The notes beneath the pieces are model-generated. The model had not been told where the DNA came from, did not search any database, and saw only the letters and a program-made list of their open reading frames with translations. From positions 91,150 to 155,149 of the forward strand of contig PQAS01000050.1 in assembly GCA_003104905.1 (NCBI GenBank): a stretch of 64,000 nt of DNA. Direction: 5' to 3'. A program made the position numbers and the translations under genes. The DNA comes from Candidatus Methanoperedentaceae archaeon. GTDB lineage: Archaea > Halobacteriota > Methanosarcinia > Methanosarcinales > Methanoperedenaceae. Shown piece by piece: positions 55,969-64,000 of the stretch (positions within the stretch are counted from its first letter, which is position 1; every line of letters starts with the position of its first letter).

Positions 55969-56157
55969 ATGCCTGATAATGTTTGCAGGGAATGTCACAG
56001 ATTAGTTAAAAAAAGCCAGGTGTGCTCATATTGTAATTCAACGGCTCTTACTAATGACTGGAGCGGTTATGTGGTAATAATTGACCCTGAAAAATCACAG
56101 ATCGCAAAAAAACTTGGAGTTAAATTACCCGGAGAGTACGCACTGAAGGTCAGGTAA
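55969..56157 (+). CDS. spt4: DNA-directed RNA polymerase subunit E'' / Spt4
   Basis: A 62-residue zinc protein: CRECHRLVKK and CSYCNS supply four cysteines, then DWSGYVVIIDPEKSQIAKKLG. Spt4 pairs with Spt5/NusG to keep elongating polymerase processive. The ATG directly follows the rpoE1 stop. Confidence 0.95.
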   Translation: MPDNVCRECHRLVKKSQVCSYCNSTALTNDWSGYVVIIDPEKSQIAKKLGVKLPGEYALKVR

Positions 56158-56158
56158 C

Positions 56159-56695
56159 TTGAAAAGATACTGCCTGCCTGTAGAGTTAAGAGACGAACTC
56201 AGGAAACTACATGGTGAGCTATATCGCGGAGACGGGATCGAGAATACAAAGAAAATCATCAAGGATCTGGAAAAGAATATTAAAATAATAACTGTCGGCG
56301 ATATTGTGACCTTCAATCTTTTAAATGCCGGAATTGTCCCGGATCTGTCTTTTGTTGATAACAGGACAAAACGCAGCCCGGTATCAGACAAAATTACACA
56401 GGGAACGAAGCACGGTCATTTCAGGACAATAACTGTGGAAAGCCCCCCGGGAATAATAACGGAAGATCTAATGCAGGAAATCCGGATGGCAATGGAATCC
56501 GATAAACCCATACAAATAGTGATCAAAGGTGAAGAAGACCTGGCGGCTCTTCCTGCGATCGCCATGGCGCCCGTATCATCAGTAATTATATATGGTTTGC
56601 CTGACAAAGGGGCGGTAGTTGTCCGCGTTACCGAGGACAAGAAGAAAGAAATCCAATCATTACTTAATCGAATGAAATGTAAGGAGAAAAAATAA
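56159..56695 (+). CDS. GTP-dependent dephospho-CoA kinase (DUF359)
   Basis: A 178-residue protein of the DUF359 family, shown in Thermococcus to phosphorylate dephospho-CoA with GTP, the last step of CoA synthesis. Motifs: VGDIVTFNLLNAGIVPDLSFVDNRTKR and NPPG-like SPPGIITEDL, GEEDLAALPAIA. It starts at TTG 56159, one base after spt4. Confidence 0.92.
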   Translation: MKRYCLPVELRDELRKLHGELYRGDGIENTKKIIKDLEKNIKIITVGDIVTFNLLNAGIVPDLSFVDNRTKRSPVSDKITQGTKHGHFRTITVESPPGIITEDLMQEIRMAMESDKPIQIVIKGEEDLAALPAIAMAPVSSVIIYGLPDKGAVVVRVTEDKKKEIQSLLNRMKCKEKK

Positions 56696-57024
56696 TGGAA
56701 ATTCAAATCATAAAAGATAAGACAAATCCTTTGTTAAATAGACGAGAGATTTCGGTGGTTGTAAAAAATAAAACAACAGCTACCAGAATAGAGTTGAAGA
56801 ACAAACTTGCTGCTCTGCTTAATTCCAAACCGGAATTGATAGTGGTTGAGCGTCTTGATACAATATACGGAAAGCAGGAAATGAACGGAACAGCTAGCCT
56901 CTACCAGACAGAAGAGCGCTTGAAGCAACTTGCCCACCAGCATCTTGTTGCAAGGGATGCCCCCAAGGTAGTGGAAGGAGAATCTGTGGAAGCGCCGGCT
57001 GAACCTAAACCAGAGGCAAAATAA
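56695..57024 (+). CDS. rps24e: 30S ribosomal protein S24e
   Basis: A 109-residue small-subunit protein; core EIQIIKDKTNPLLNRREI and a Pro/Glu/Ala-rich tail. It overlaps the preceding stop (TAATG) and is 15 bases ahead of S27ae. Confidence 0.96.
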   Translation: MEIQIIKDKTNPLLNRREISVVVKNKTTATRIELKNKLAALLNSKPELIVVERLDTIYGKQEMNGTASLYQTEERLKQLAHQHLVARDAPKVVEGESVEAPAEPKPEAK

Positions 57025-57039
57025 AGGAAAAGGATTTCA

Positions 57040-57189
57040 ATGGCAATAAACAAATTCTACGAAATTAGCGGGAATAAAGCTAAAAAGATTAAACCCTCAT
57101 GCCCCAGATGCGGACCAGGTGTATTCCTGGGTGAACATAAGAATCGCACTTCATGCGGTAAGTGTGGTTACACCGAATTCAAGAAATAA
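57040..57189 (+). CDS. rps27ae: 30S ribosomal protein S27ae
   Basis: A 49-residue zinc ribosomal protein: CPRCGPG and CGKCGYTEF provide the zinc cysteines. AAAGGA lies at 57024-57032, before the ATG. Last gene of the operon; it is short and easily missed. Confidence 0.95.
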   Translation: MAINKFYEISGNKAKKIKPSCPRCGPGVFLGEHKNRTSCGKCGYTEFKK

Positions 57190-57268
57190 TCTGTTTTTCA
57201 TTTTTTTCTGATTTTATCCGGTAATGCTAAATTAGATATGCTCATAGTTACAACTTTAGATACTGATT

Positions 57269-57568
57269 ATGCTAACCCGAAGAGTCCAGCACGAACTGGA
57301 ATTGCTAAAAAGGCATCTCATTATCCTGAAGAAAGTAATAGATAGCGGACCCATCGGAATATTGAAGTTATCCCTTGAAACAGGCATACCTGACCACCTT
57401 GTAAGATATTCCCTGCGCGTTCTTGAACAACAGGGTTTGATCATTCCATCTACGCAGGGCGCTGTTGCCACAAAATCGGCTAAAGAGGCATATTCTGAGT
57501 TCAAGACAGAGCTTGAAAGGATCGCGCAGATGACCGAAGATATCAAGAGGATCGGATTTGGAGACTGA
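57269..57568 (+). CDS. winged-helix transcriptional regulator-like protein
   Basis: A 99-residue protein with a helix-turn-helix core (ILKLSLETGIPDHLVRYSLRVLEQQGLIIPS). N-terminal and C-terminal helices suggest dimerisation. It overlaps archease by one base (TGATG), so it may regulate or accompany the RNA-ligation genes. The exact family is uncertain. Confidence 0.75.
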   Translation: MLTRRVQHELELLKRHLIILKKVIDSGPIGILKLSLETGIPDHLVRYSLRVLEQQGLIIPSTQGAVATKSAKEAYSEFKTELERIAQMTEDIKRIGFGD

Positions 57569-58005
57569 TGGCCGGGAAAAAATATGAATACCTTTACCAC
57601 ATAGCTGATGCCAAGTTCAGGGCATTTGGTGCTACACTTGAAGAAGCTTTTGAGAATGCTGCTCTTGCCCTGTTCAACGCGATGATAGATACATCAAAGC
57701 TTAAAGCTCTCGAGGAAAGGAAAATCGAAATTACATCACCCGATATCAAAATGCTTCTTGTGGAGTGGCTTTCTGAATTATTATACTTGTTTGAAGTGGA
57801 TGGGATCATATTCTCTGAATTCAGGATAGATAAGATCGAGAAAAAAGGCGGGAAATTTTCATTGAAAGGGAAAGCATCGGGCGTTCCAATTGACCTCCTG
57901 TATCATAAGTTCGATACACAGGTAAAAGCAGTGACTTTTCATGAACTTGAAGTGGAACAGGATAAGACCGGGGAATTTTGGATTCAGGTTGTTGTAGATA
58001 CTTGA
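57568..58005 (+). CDS. archease (RtcB activator)
   Basis: A 145-residue protein. Archease raises the activity of the RNA ligase RtcB by promoting its guanylylation. Motifs: YEYLYHIADAKFRAFG, EAFENAALALFNAM, WLSELLYLFEVDG. It lies 54 bases before rtcB, the typical pairing. Confidence 0.93.
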   Translation: MAGKKYEYLYHIADAKFRAFGATLEEAFENAALALFNAMIDTSKLKALEERKIEITSPDIKMLLVEWLSELLYLFEVDGIIFSEFRIDKIEKKGGKFSLKGKASGVPIDLLYHKFDTQVKAVTFHELEVEQDKTGEFWIQVVVDT

Positions 58006-58059
58006 ATTGCGCCAGACTTAATAGCCTGGTGAGCATATGATTAAAAAGAGGAAGAAAAC

Positions 58060-59520
58060 ATGGCTGATGGAAGTATAAAAGATGCCGCAAGCATCCTTAC
58101 GAAAGTAAATGATTACACCTGGGATATACCCATGGATTATAAACCTGGAATGAGGGTGCCAGGGCGCATTTTTGTTTCATCGAAATTGCTTGAAAGCCTT
58201 GAGCATGACACACTTACCCAGGTTTCCAATGTTGCAACCCTTCCGGGAATCCAGAAATTCGCAATGGCAATGCCTGATGCCCATTCAGGATATGGATTTC
58301 CCATCGGAGGAGTTGCCGCATTTGACAGGGATACGGGAATAATAAGCCCTGGAGGAGTGGGATACGATATCAATTGCGGGGTAAGGATAATCAAGACAAA
58401 TCTCACAGTTGATGAAGTGCGTCCGGGTATGAAAGAACTCATAGAGCTTCTTTTCCATGAAATCCCATCCGGCGTTGGCTCAAAAAGCAAGATTCGCGCT
58501 TCGGACAGTGAACTGACGGATGCCTTCCTGCATGGTGCAAAATGGGCAGTAGAAAGCGGGTATGGCGTGAAAGAAGATGTGGAGCACTGCGAGGAGAATG
58601 GTTATATGAAGATAGCCGACCCTGGAAAAGTGAGCGAAAAAGCGCGTAAGCGCGGCAAACCGCAATTCGGTACGCTTGGAAGCGGAAACCATTTCCTGGA
58701 AGTGCAGTATGTGGATGAAGTATATGACCCTGAAGTCGCAGAGGTTTTCGGGCTTCATAAAGGCCAGGTAACGGTCATGATCCACTGCGGCTCGAGGGGT
58801 GCAGGTCACCAGATATGTGATGATTATCTCAAGATCCTTGACAGGGCCACGCATAAATACGGCATTCAGCTTCCGGACAGGCAGCTTGCCTGTGCGCCTG
58901 CCGAATCGACGGAGGGCCAGAATTATTATAAAGCCATGGCTGCGGGCGCCAATTACGCGTGGGCTAACAGGCAGGTCATTACACATTGGGTCCGGGAAGC
59001 ATTTACCCGTTTTTTCAGGCGCGATGATCTTGGCATGGATCTCATTTATGATGTAGCGCATAACGTGGCAAAACTGGAAGAACATACTATCGACACTGAA
59101 AAAAAAATGGTTTATGTCCATCGAAAGGGTGCAACAAGGGCATTTCCTCCAGGACACCCGGATGTTCCTCTTATTTATAGGAAGCTGGGGCAGCCTGTTC
59201 TAATTCCCGGCAGTATGGGCACCCCATCTTTTGTGCTACATGGGACACCAAAAGCCATGGACCTAACATTCGGGAGCGCATGCCATGGATCCGGCCGGGT
59301 CTCAAGCCGCGGGGCCGCAAAACGTGAATTCCATGGTGAGACAATACAAAAAGAGCTGGCAGTAAGGGGAATATGTGTCAGGGCCACGCATCCCTCGATA
59401 ATTGCGGAAGAAGCTCCGGGCGTCTATAAACCCAGTGAAGAAGTTGTTGACGTAGTTCATCAGCTTGGCATAGCTAGAAAAGTTGTGAAGCTCATGCCCA
59501 TTGGAGTTACGAAAGGATAG
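58060..59520 (+). CDS. rtcB: tRNA-splicing RNA ligase RtcB
   Basis: A 486-residue Mn-dependent GTP ligase joining 2',3'-cyclic phosphate and 5'-OH ends of spliced tRNA halves. Conserved: MPDAHSGYGFPIGGVAAFD, GGVGYDINCGVRI with the metal cysteine, LGSGNHFLEVQ, and HGSGR near the guanylylated histidine. The intron in tRNA-Gly in this window is a natural substrate. GAGGAAG precedes the ATG. Confidence 0.97.
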   Translation: MADGSIKDAASILTKVNDYTWDIPMDYKPGMRVPGRIFVSSKLLESLEHDTLTQVSNVATLPGIQKFAMAMPDAHSGYGFPIGGVAAFDRDTGIISPGGVGYDINCGVRIIKTNLTVDEVRPGMKELIELLFHEIPSGVGSKSKIRASDSELTDAFLHGAKWAVESGYGVKEDVEHCEENGYMKIADPGKVSEKARKRGKPQFGTLGSGNHFLEVQYVDEVYDPEVAEVFGLHKGQVTVMIHCGSRGAGHQICDDYLKILDRATHKYGIQLPDRQLACAPAESTEGQNYYKAMAAGANYAWANRQVITHWVREAFTRFFRRDDLGMDLIYDVAHNVAKLEEHTIDTEKKMVYVHRKGATRAFPPGHPDVPLIYRKLGQPVLIPGSMGTPSFVLHGTPKAMDLTFGSACHGSGRVSSRGAAKREFHGETIQKELAVRGICVRATHPSIIAEEAPGVYKPSEEVVDVVHQLGIARKVVKLMPIGVTKG

Positions 59521-59521
59521 G

Positions 59522-59818
59522 TCACTTAATATTTGCCAGCAATTCCTGCAATCCTCTGGAATTAAGTTTGAATTTATCTCCATCTATCTGGGCATAGCAT
59601 TCCTGTATCAGAAAATCAAGCTGGAATTTCAACTGTGATTCGGATATCTTAAGTTCATTCATTATTTCTATTTTTGTCTTCCCGGAAGCACCAATGGATT
59701 TTACTATTTTTCTCCTTTGCGGATTCTCAAGCGCCCTGAACATCCTCCTGTGGTCATCAGGAGTTTTTATCTCGCAAGCATCTGATTCCTGTTGAATTGG
59801 TTCAATATTATCTTTCAT
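59522..59818 (-). CDS. ArsR-like winged-helix regulator
   Basis: A 98-residue protein with a winged helix: FRALENPQRRKIVKSIG, then TKIEIMNELKISESQLKFQLDFL, and IDGDKFKLNSRGLQELL. No cysteine cluster typical of metal sensing. It is convergent with rtcB and divergent from moaB. Target unknown. Confidence 0.78.
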   Translation of the reverse strand: MKDNIEPIQQESDACEIKTPDDHRRMFRALENPQRRKIVKSIGASGKTKIEIMNELKISESQLKFQLDFLIQECYAQIDGDKFKLNSRGLQELLANIK

Positions 59819-59892
59819 GAATCTTGCCCCTATAATTAATATGTCATCTTACCTATTATAGTTTCTTTGCATATCTATCAAACAGAATCCTT

Positions 59893-59910
59893 CATATATC
59901 CTTATAAATA
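59893..59910 (+). promoter_or_regulatory. TATA-like promoter of moaB
   Basis: CATATATC and TTATAAATA lie 12-30 bases before the moaB ATG (59922). There is no ribosome-binding site, so the transcript is probably leaderless. Confidence 0.45.
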
Positions 59911-59921
59911 TATGAACCCTC

Positions 59922-60455
59922 ATGGATACCTCGCTGCTTCACAAAGAAAATGCACCGGGAATTTACAAATGTGCGATATTGACAATAAGTACCTCACGAT
60001 TTGAAAAATATGGAAAAACAGACCGCCCCGAGCGTGCTGAGGACGCATCGGGAAAACTCATCTGGGGAATGGTACAGGTCAAGGGCAGCACTATTGTTGA
60101 ATATGATTTGATCCCGGATAACATGGAAATAATAAGAGAGACCTTCAAGAAAGACTTGTATTCAGAAGCAGAAGTAATAATATCAAGCGGAGGCACAGGT
60201 CTTTCTCCAAACGACGTCACAATTGAAGCCGTGACACCCTTTATCGAGAAAGAGATGCCCGGATTCGGTGAGCTCTTCAGGTTCAAAAGCATAAACCAGA
60301 TCGGCAATTCTGTAATGCTTACAAGAGCCTTGGCCGGTGTTGCACGGGGAAAAATAATATTTTGCCTGCCGGGATCGCCAAATGCGGTAAAACTTGCACT
60401 TGAACTTATTCTTCCTGAGATAGGACACATCCTTAAACATTTAAAGGGAAATTAA
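59922..60455 (+). CDS. moaB: molybdenum cofactor biosynthesis protein B
   Basis: A 177-residue MoaB/Mog-like protein. Motifs: AILTISTSRFEKYG, IISSGGTGLSPNDVTIEAV, EMPGFGELFRFKSI, and LPGSPNAVKLAL. It adenylylates molybdopterin before metal insertion. It can supply the cofactor of the molybdopterin lipoprotein encoded at 22445-23092. Confidence 0.95.
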   Translation: MDTSLLHKENAPGIYKCAILTISTSRFEKYGKTDRPERAEDASGKLIWGMVQVKGSTIVEYDLIPDNMEIIRETFKKDLYSEAEVIISSGGTGLSPNDVTIEAVTPFIEKEMPGFGELFRFKSINQIGNSVMLTRALAGVARGKIIFCLPGSPNAVKLALELILPEIGHILKHLKGN

Positions 60456-61817
60456 ATGGAATACAAATGGAAGGCGATGGGAGTTGTGTGGATAGGCATC
60501 TTTATGGCTACCCTTGACGGGAGCATAGTGAATATAGCTCTCCCAACACTTACAAAGTTTTTCAAAACCGATGTTACAACTATCGAATGGGTTGTGATGG
60601 CTTATCTTTTGACAATTACAAGCCTCCTTCTTAGCCTTGGAAGGATATCGGACATGGTGGGCAGGAAAAATATTTTTGCGGGAGGACTGGTCCTCTTCAC
60701 CATCGGCTCTGGTTTATGCGCCTCATCAACAACAGAATTGCAGCTAATTATTTTCAGGGTATTTCAGGGTATCGGGGCAGCGATGGTTATGGCAACCGGA
60801 GTGGCAATAATCACCCATATATTTCCTCCACGTGAAAGAGGAAAAGCAATGGGATTAATTGGCACGGTCGTTTCCATAGGCTCACTGGCAGGTCCGGTAA
60901 TGGGTGGTTTTCTGATCCAGAATGTTGGATGGCAATCGATCTTCTACATTAATATTCCTGTTGGGATCTTCGGGACTGTGATGGCGTTAAAAGTTCTTCA
61001 AAAAGAAGAGAGTACTCATAAGAACCAGACATTTGATATTGCAGGTGGAGTTACACTGTTTATCTGTTTGATCTCATTGCTCCTTGCCTTGAGCGAGGGC
61101 CAGGAAAAGGGTTGGGATTCCAGCTTCATTATCTTCTTATTCATATTATTTATTGTATTTTTTATCTTATTTGTCAGGATCGAAACAAAAACACAACAAC
61201 CTGTTATTGATCTGAAACATTTCAGGAACAGACAATTTGCAACAGCAAACATCAGCGCTCTTATTAGTTTCATGGCAATGTTCAGTGTCATACTCTTGAT
61301 GCCTTTCTTTCTTCAGGACGAACTGGGGTATTCAACAGAGAAAATGGGATTTGTTTTCATGTCAGTTCCGCTTGTAATGTCTGTGGTATCCCCTTTAAGC
61401 GGCTGGTTATCAGACAGGACGAATTCGTATGTCTTGAGTTCAATTGGAATCGGGATATCAGCCTTATCCATCCTGTCCCTGGGTTACTTGTCTGTGGATT
61501 CAAGTTTCACCGATGTAGCTCTTCGACTTAGTTTTCTTGGTCTTGGCATGGGGCTTTTCCAGGCGCCGAATAATAGCATAATAATGGGCTCGCTGCCTAA
61601 AGAACAGCTTGGCATTGCAGCAGGGGTATTGGGAACGATGAGGAATATGGGTATGGTCATAGGTGTTGCTGTTTCAGGAGCAGTATTCTCAAACAGGTTT
61701 GCATATTATGGGAATGCGTTCTTACCTGCTTTCAGGGATGCATATGTCGTTTCTGCCATTATTTGCAGTATTGCGGTGCTAATATCACTTGTGCGCAGCA
61801 AATCGAAAATTGAATAA
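60456..61817 (+). CDS. MFS transporter, DHA2 family (14-helix drug exporter type)
   Basis: A 453-residue membrane protein with about 14 helices. Motifs: FMATLDGSIVNIALPTL at helix 1, GRISDMVGRKNIFAGG (motif A), and QGIGAAMVMATGVAIITHIFPPRERGKAMG. DHA2 members export drugs or other compounds by proton exchange. It begins directly after moaB, so both may be co-transcribed. Confidence 0.92.
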   Translation: MEYKWKAMGVVWIGIFMATLDGSIVNIALPTLTKFFKTDVTTIEWVVMAYLLTITSLLLSLGRISDMVGRKNIFAGGLVLFTIGSGLCASSTTELQLIIFRVFQGIGAAMVMATGVAIITHIFPPRERGKAMGLIGTVVSIGSLAGPVMGGFLIQNVGWQSIFYINIPVGIFGTVMALKVLQKEESTHKNQTFDIAGGVTLFICLISLLLALSEGQEKGWDSSFIIFLFILFIVFFILFVRIETKTQQPVIDLKHFRNRQFATANISALISFMAMFSVILLMPFFLQDELGYSTEKMGFVFMSVPLVMSVVSPLSGWLSDRTNSYVLSSIGIGISALSILSLGYLSVDSSFTDVALRLSFLGLGMGLFQAPNNSIIMGSLPKEQLGIAAGVLGTMRNMGMVIGVAVSGAVFSNRFAYYGNAFLPAFRDAYVVSAIICSIAVLISLVRSKSKIE

Positions 61818-62006
61818 TTATCTAACAGACCTGTGATGCTGTGACCTGAGGATTAACACATATACACAAAGCATCAGTCCGCCGATTGAAAATAGAAAAA
61901 GCAATACAAACGAAGAATATTGATAGAAATAAATTGCAATGCTTGTTCCTACCACCATGGCTATTGGAAGCAAAAAACTAAGAATAGTTACACTTTTTGA
62001 TACCAT
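61818..62006 (-). CDS. small two-helix membrane protein
   Basis: A 62-residue protein with two hydrophobic segments (about 6-28 and 32-54) and a basic tail HHRSVR. It is convergent with the MFS gene, the stops being adjacent. No family is recognised. Confidence 0.45.
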   Translation of the reverse strand: MVSKSVTILSFLLPIAMVVGTSIAIYFYQYSSFVLLFLFSIGGLMLCVYVLILRSQHHRSVR

Positions 62007-62336
62007 ATTCAGTCTCTATTTAAATAGTAAATGCTTCTCAATGATAAAATCAAAGTTGTGAAAAAAAGTGTGATCAAAATTTTTTAGATCATTCCGATAA
62101 TAAAGAGTATTTTACGATTTTAAGTTTTTCTAGTAATTATAATATTAAAAAAAATCATACCAGGTATAATTTAATTATTAAAAGTGCAATAATTTGTTTT
62201 TATTTAAATATATGTTAGAAAATATTTTAAAATAATACATATATTATTCACACTGAAAACTATTCACACATTTATCACAACTCCGTTTATATTCAGGTGA
62301 ACCATTTGAATACATAGCGCTATTTAGGACGTCTTT
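62007..62336. other. 330-bp AT-rich intergenic region
   Basis: An extremely AT-rich gap with runs such as ATATATTATTC and TATTTAAATATATG. It probably holds the promoter of the following gene (TATTTAAATATA near 62200-62212). No gene or clear structure was found. Confidence 0.35.
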
Positions 62337-63368
62337 ATGTCGGTAAGAAAAAATATTTCATTAGAAAAAGGACATTTAAGAAAACTGGAACCACTTGTCC
62401 TTAAACACAAGGGGAATTTCAGCGCTGCAATGCGTGAAATAATAGATCTTATCGATACAATGACAAGGGATCCTGAAGCTATAAATAATCTCATAGATGG
62501 ATTGAAAACAGACTATAATTTAACTGAAAACGTCATTTTCTGGTTGATAAAACAGGCACGCGGGAGGCTTATTGACCCGGAACACCTGAATAGTATTATT
62601 GACCCGACAAAGATCGTTTTGCTCTCTGACCTTGAAAAGTATATGGATGAGATGACAAATGGGGCGAGCTGGCAGACAAATGTTAAAATCGAAGATTATG
62701 ACGATAATGCAAATCCATCACATGCAACAGTTATACTATCAGGAAATAGTATTTATAAAATTGAATTTCTCGGTGGTTTAATATCATCCTTTTTAGTAAT
62801 ACACAAGAAACAGGAGATAATTTCCTTAAAGAAAATGTCTAATAAAATCACTGTTAATTTCAGGAAACAGATGAACACAAATCTAGCAAGACAATCACTT
62901 GTTAATTATTTTGGAGATATGGAAGACATATCCTCTGAGATATATAAAAAACTGGAATTCTGGAAATGCATTGTAAATCTTTACAAACAGACTAATTACA
63001 ATATGGTCACAATTCCTAAGAATTACTATAATGAATTGTTGATCGGAAAAGAAGCGCCCAGTTATCTTACCGCTCCTATTGAAGCTATCCATAAGATACC
63101 GATAAGGGATATACCTCTTGATGTGCTTATCCCGACGATGAAATCGGTTTATGAGTACATGGGGATCGTGGAAAGAATCGACGTTAATGAAAATACATTG
63201 TATATCTATCACGGAAATACCGATAAACGTGCTATAAGCGCAATTGAAAAAATACTTCTCAATGTCCTGAATTCGAATGGTACTGTATTTGAATCAAGGT
63301 GTTCGGAAAACCTGATAGTGATGAGTCCTGTGGTAACTAAAACTGAAATGGTTATTATTACAAAATGA
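62337..63368 (+). CDS. uncharacterised protein with ribbon-helix-helix-like N-terminus
   Basis: A 343-residue protein. The first 45 residues (VRKNISLEKGHLRKLEPLV, then GNFSAAMREIIDLI) match the ribbon-helix-helix plan of archaeal DNA-binding proteins. The remainder is alpha/beta with two similar-looking halves and no known catalytic motif. AGGACG precedes the ATG. A tail-anchored protein follows 23 bases on, so they may work together (inference). Confidence 0.7.
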   Translation: MSVRKNISLEKGHLRKLEPLVLKHKGNFSAAMREIIDLIDTMTRDPEAINNLIDGLKTDYNLTENVIFWLIKQARGRLIDPEHLNSIIDPTKIVLLSDLEKYMDEMTNGASWQTNVKIEDYDDNANPSHATVILSGNSIYKIEFLGGLISSFLVIHKKQEIISLKKMSNKITVNFRKQMNTNLARQSLVNYFGDMEDISSEIYKKLEFWKCIVNLYKQTNYNMVTIPKNYYNELLIGKEAPSYLTAPIEAIHKIPIRDIPLDVLIPTMKSVYEYMGIVERIDVNENTLYIYHGNTDKRAISAIEKILLNVLNSNGTVFESRCSENLIVMSPVVTKTEMVIITK

Positions 63369-63391
63369 TTTAAGTATAATTAAGTAATTTT

Positions 63392-63775
63392 ATGTGTGCT
63401 TTCGGAGAAAAACTGGAAGCAGAAGGGTACAAAAAAATGGCAAATATGAGCGAAGATGCGCTATTTAAAGCGCTATTGAAAAACAAACCACCACAGCAAC
63501 CGCCAAAACCTATGGTTGCGCAAAGTATTCCAAGAAAAGAGATCCCAAGACCTGCAGCAGCGCCGCCTGTAGAAAGATATCAGGTGGAAGAACCCCGGAT
63601 CGAACCAAAGATTGCTCCTGTAGTTCAACCAGTAAACCTGGAGCCTGTTGTGGATTCAATAAACCGGTTAAATTCCAGTATTAATATGATTCAAGGAATA
63701 ATGAAAAACATTATCACCCCGATTCTTATATTGATATTGGTCGTGTCAATCGGAATATTGATACAGAGTAAGTGA
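63392..63775 (+). CDS. C-tail-anchored proline-rich protein
   Basis: A 127-residue protein. An N-terminal helix (about 1-30) is followed by a Pro/Gln-rich linker (about 31-85) and a single C-terminal membrane helix (about 104-124) ending IQSK. It would be anchored with its N-terminus in the cytoplasm. ATG 63437 (residue 16) is an alternative start. No family is recognised. Confidence 0.6.
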   Translation: MCAFGEKLEAEGYKKMANMSEDALFKALLKNKPPQQPPKPMVAQSIPRKEIPRPAAAPPVERYQVEEPRIEPKIAPVVQPVNLEPVVDSINRLNSSINMIQGIMKNIITPILILILVVSIGILIQSK

Positions 63776-64000
63776 ATTCCACCTAAATAGAGTGGCTTCC
63801 TGCTTCATCTTTTCAGCTTAAGGCAACCAGTAGGATTTTAATAATTTTTGGTGAACTACCACCCTGCAAGTAGATTGGCTTCCCGCTGCATTGAACCTGC
63901 TAGTCAGATCAAACCGTCCTTTATCCCGTCCAAAGAAAATCCTAAATTCCCTATTTTTTGGGCATCAGAATCATTTTCCCTATATTTCGCACATCTCTTT
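63776..64000. repeat. end region with two related CCACC...TGGCTTCC units
   Basis: Unit A (63779-63807) and unit B (63859-63891) share the plan CCACC, a short spacer, TGGCTTCC then TGCTTCAT or CGCTGCAT. Each has a CCAC or CCA/TGG pairing able to form a hairpin. The arrangement recalls ends of IS200/IS605-type elements, but no transposase is in the window. No gene is visible up to the right edge. Confidence 0.35.

Overview
The window is a 64-kb chromosomal segment of a euryarchaeon. Archaeal markers are clear: a/eIF2-gamma, RpoE1/RpoE2, ribosomal proteins L15e, S24e and S27ae, a group II chaperonin, an RtcB/archease pair, a tRNA intron in the anticodon loop, and TATA boxes close to start codons. 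An operon for methyl-coenzyme M reductase (MCR) activation (component A2 plus methanogenesis marker proteins 3, 6, 5, 15, 17 and 7) makes it a methanogen or an anaerobic methane oxidiser. Two secreted c-type heme proteins and the family mix point to Methanosarcinales, most likely an ANME-2d ('Ca. Methanoperedens')-type organism. The genus is inference; no 16S or mcr gene is present.

Layout. 1-8.7 kb: truD (cut by the window edge), a DUF166 protein, a sensor kinase / response regulator / KaiC-like ATPase signalling operon, an FAD amine oxidase coupled to a zinc-finger-like protein, and a membrane protein. 8.9-10.04 kb: an intron-containing tRNA-Gly(CCC) whose 3' end is duplicated 1 kb away, enclosing a lipoprotein and a small protein (possible small integrated element). 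10.06-16.6 kb: Kdp potassium pump genes with a kinase-less KdpD. 16.9-18.1 kb: L15e, an RNA-binding protein and tRNA-His. 18.2-23.1 kb: accessory genes of bacterial style (cupin, two VOC proteins, RibD-C, DUF1801, Old Yellow Enzyme, a molybdopterin lipoprotein). 23.6-28 kb: a diheme secreted protein, DNA polymerase IV, and an arsenic operon preceded by an unusual TBP-like small protein. 28.3-30 kb: thermosome. 30-37 kb: a type I restriction-modification island with an embedded DUF433/DUF5615 toxin-antitoxin pair and a terminal mini-metallopeptidase.

37.7-46.4 kb: PRPP synthetase, then the MCR-activation operon, then a chorismate-lyase-like gene and a DUF5611 gene that seems to start at ATT. 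46.4-52 kb: a nuclease-fold-like protein, a stand-alone DUF128 (NrpR effector) protein, homoserine kinase, LarB, and an NfeD/SPFH/GNAT group. 52.2-53.6 kb: a multiheme cytochrome flanked by two related hairpin repeats. 53.7-57.2 kb: the archaeal information-processing operon aIF2-gamma / PIN / rpoE1 / rpoE2 / dephospho-CoA kinase / S24e / S27ae. 57.3-61.8 kb: a winged-helix protein, archease, RtcB, an ArsR-like regulator, MoaB and an MFS exporter. 61.8-64 kb: small membrane proteins, an uncharacterised ribbon-helix-helix-type protein, and a repeat-bearing end region.

Best leads: the MCR-activation operon with its cysteine distribution, the ATT start of DUF5611, the cytochrome with a duplicated domain in which one heme motif is CxxCM, its flanking hairpin repeats, the tRNA-Gly attachment-like duplication, and the TBP-half-like protein before arsR. 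No wholly new multi-gene defence or mobile system could be demonstrated from sequence alone.
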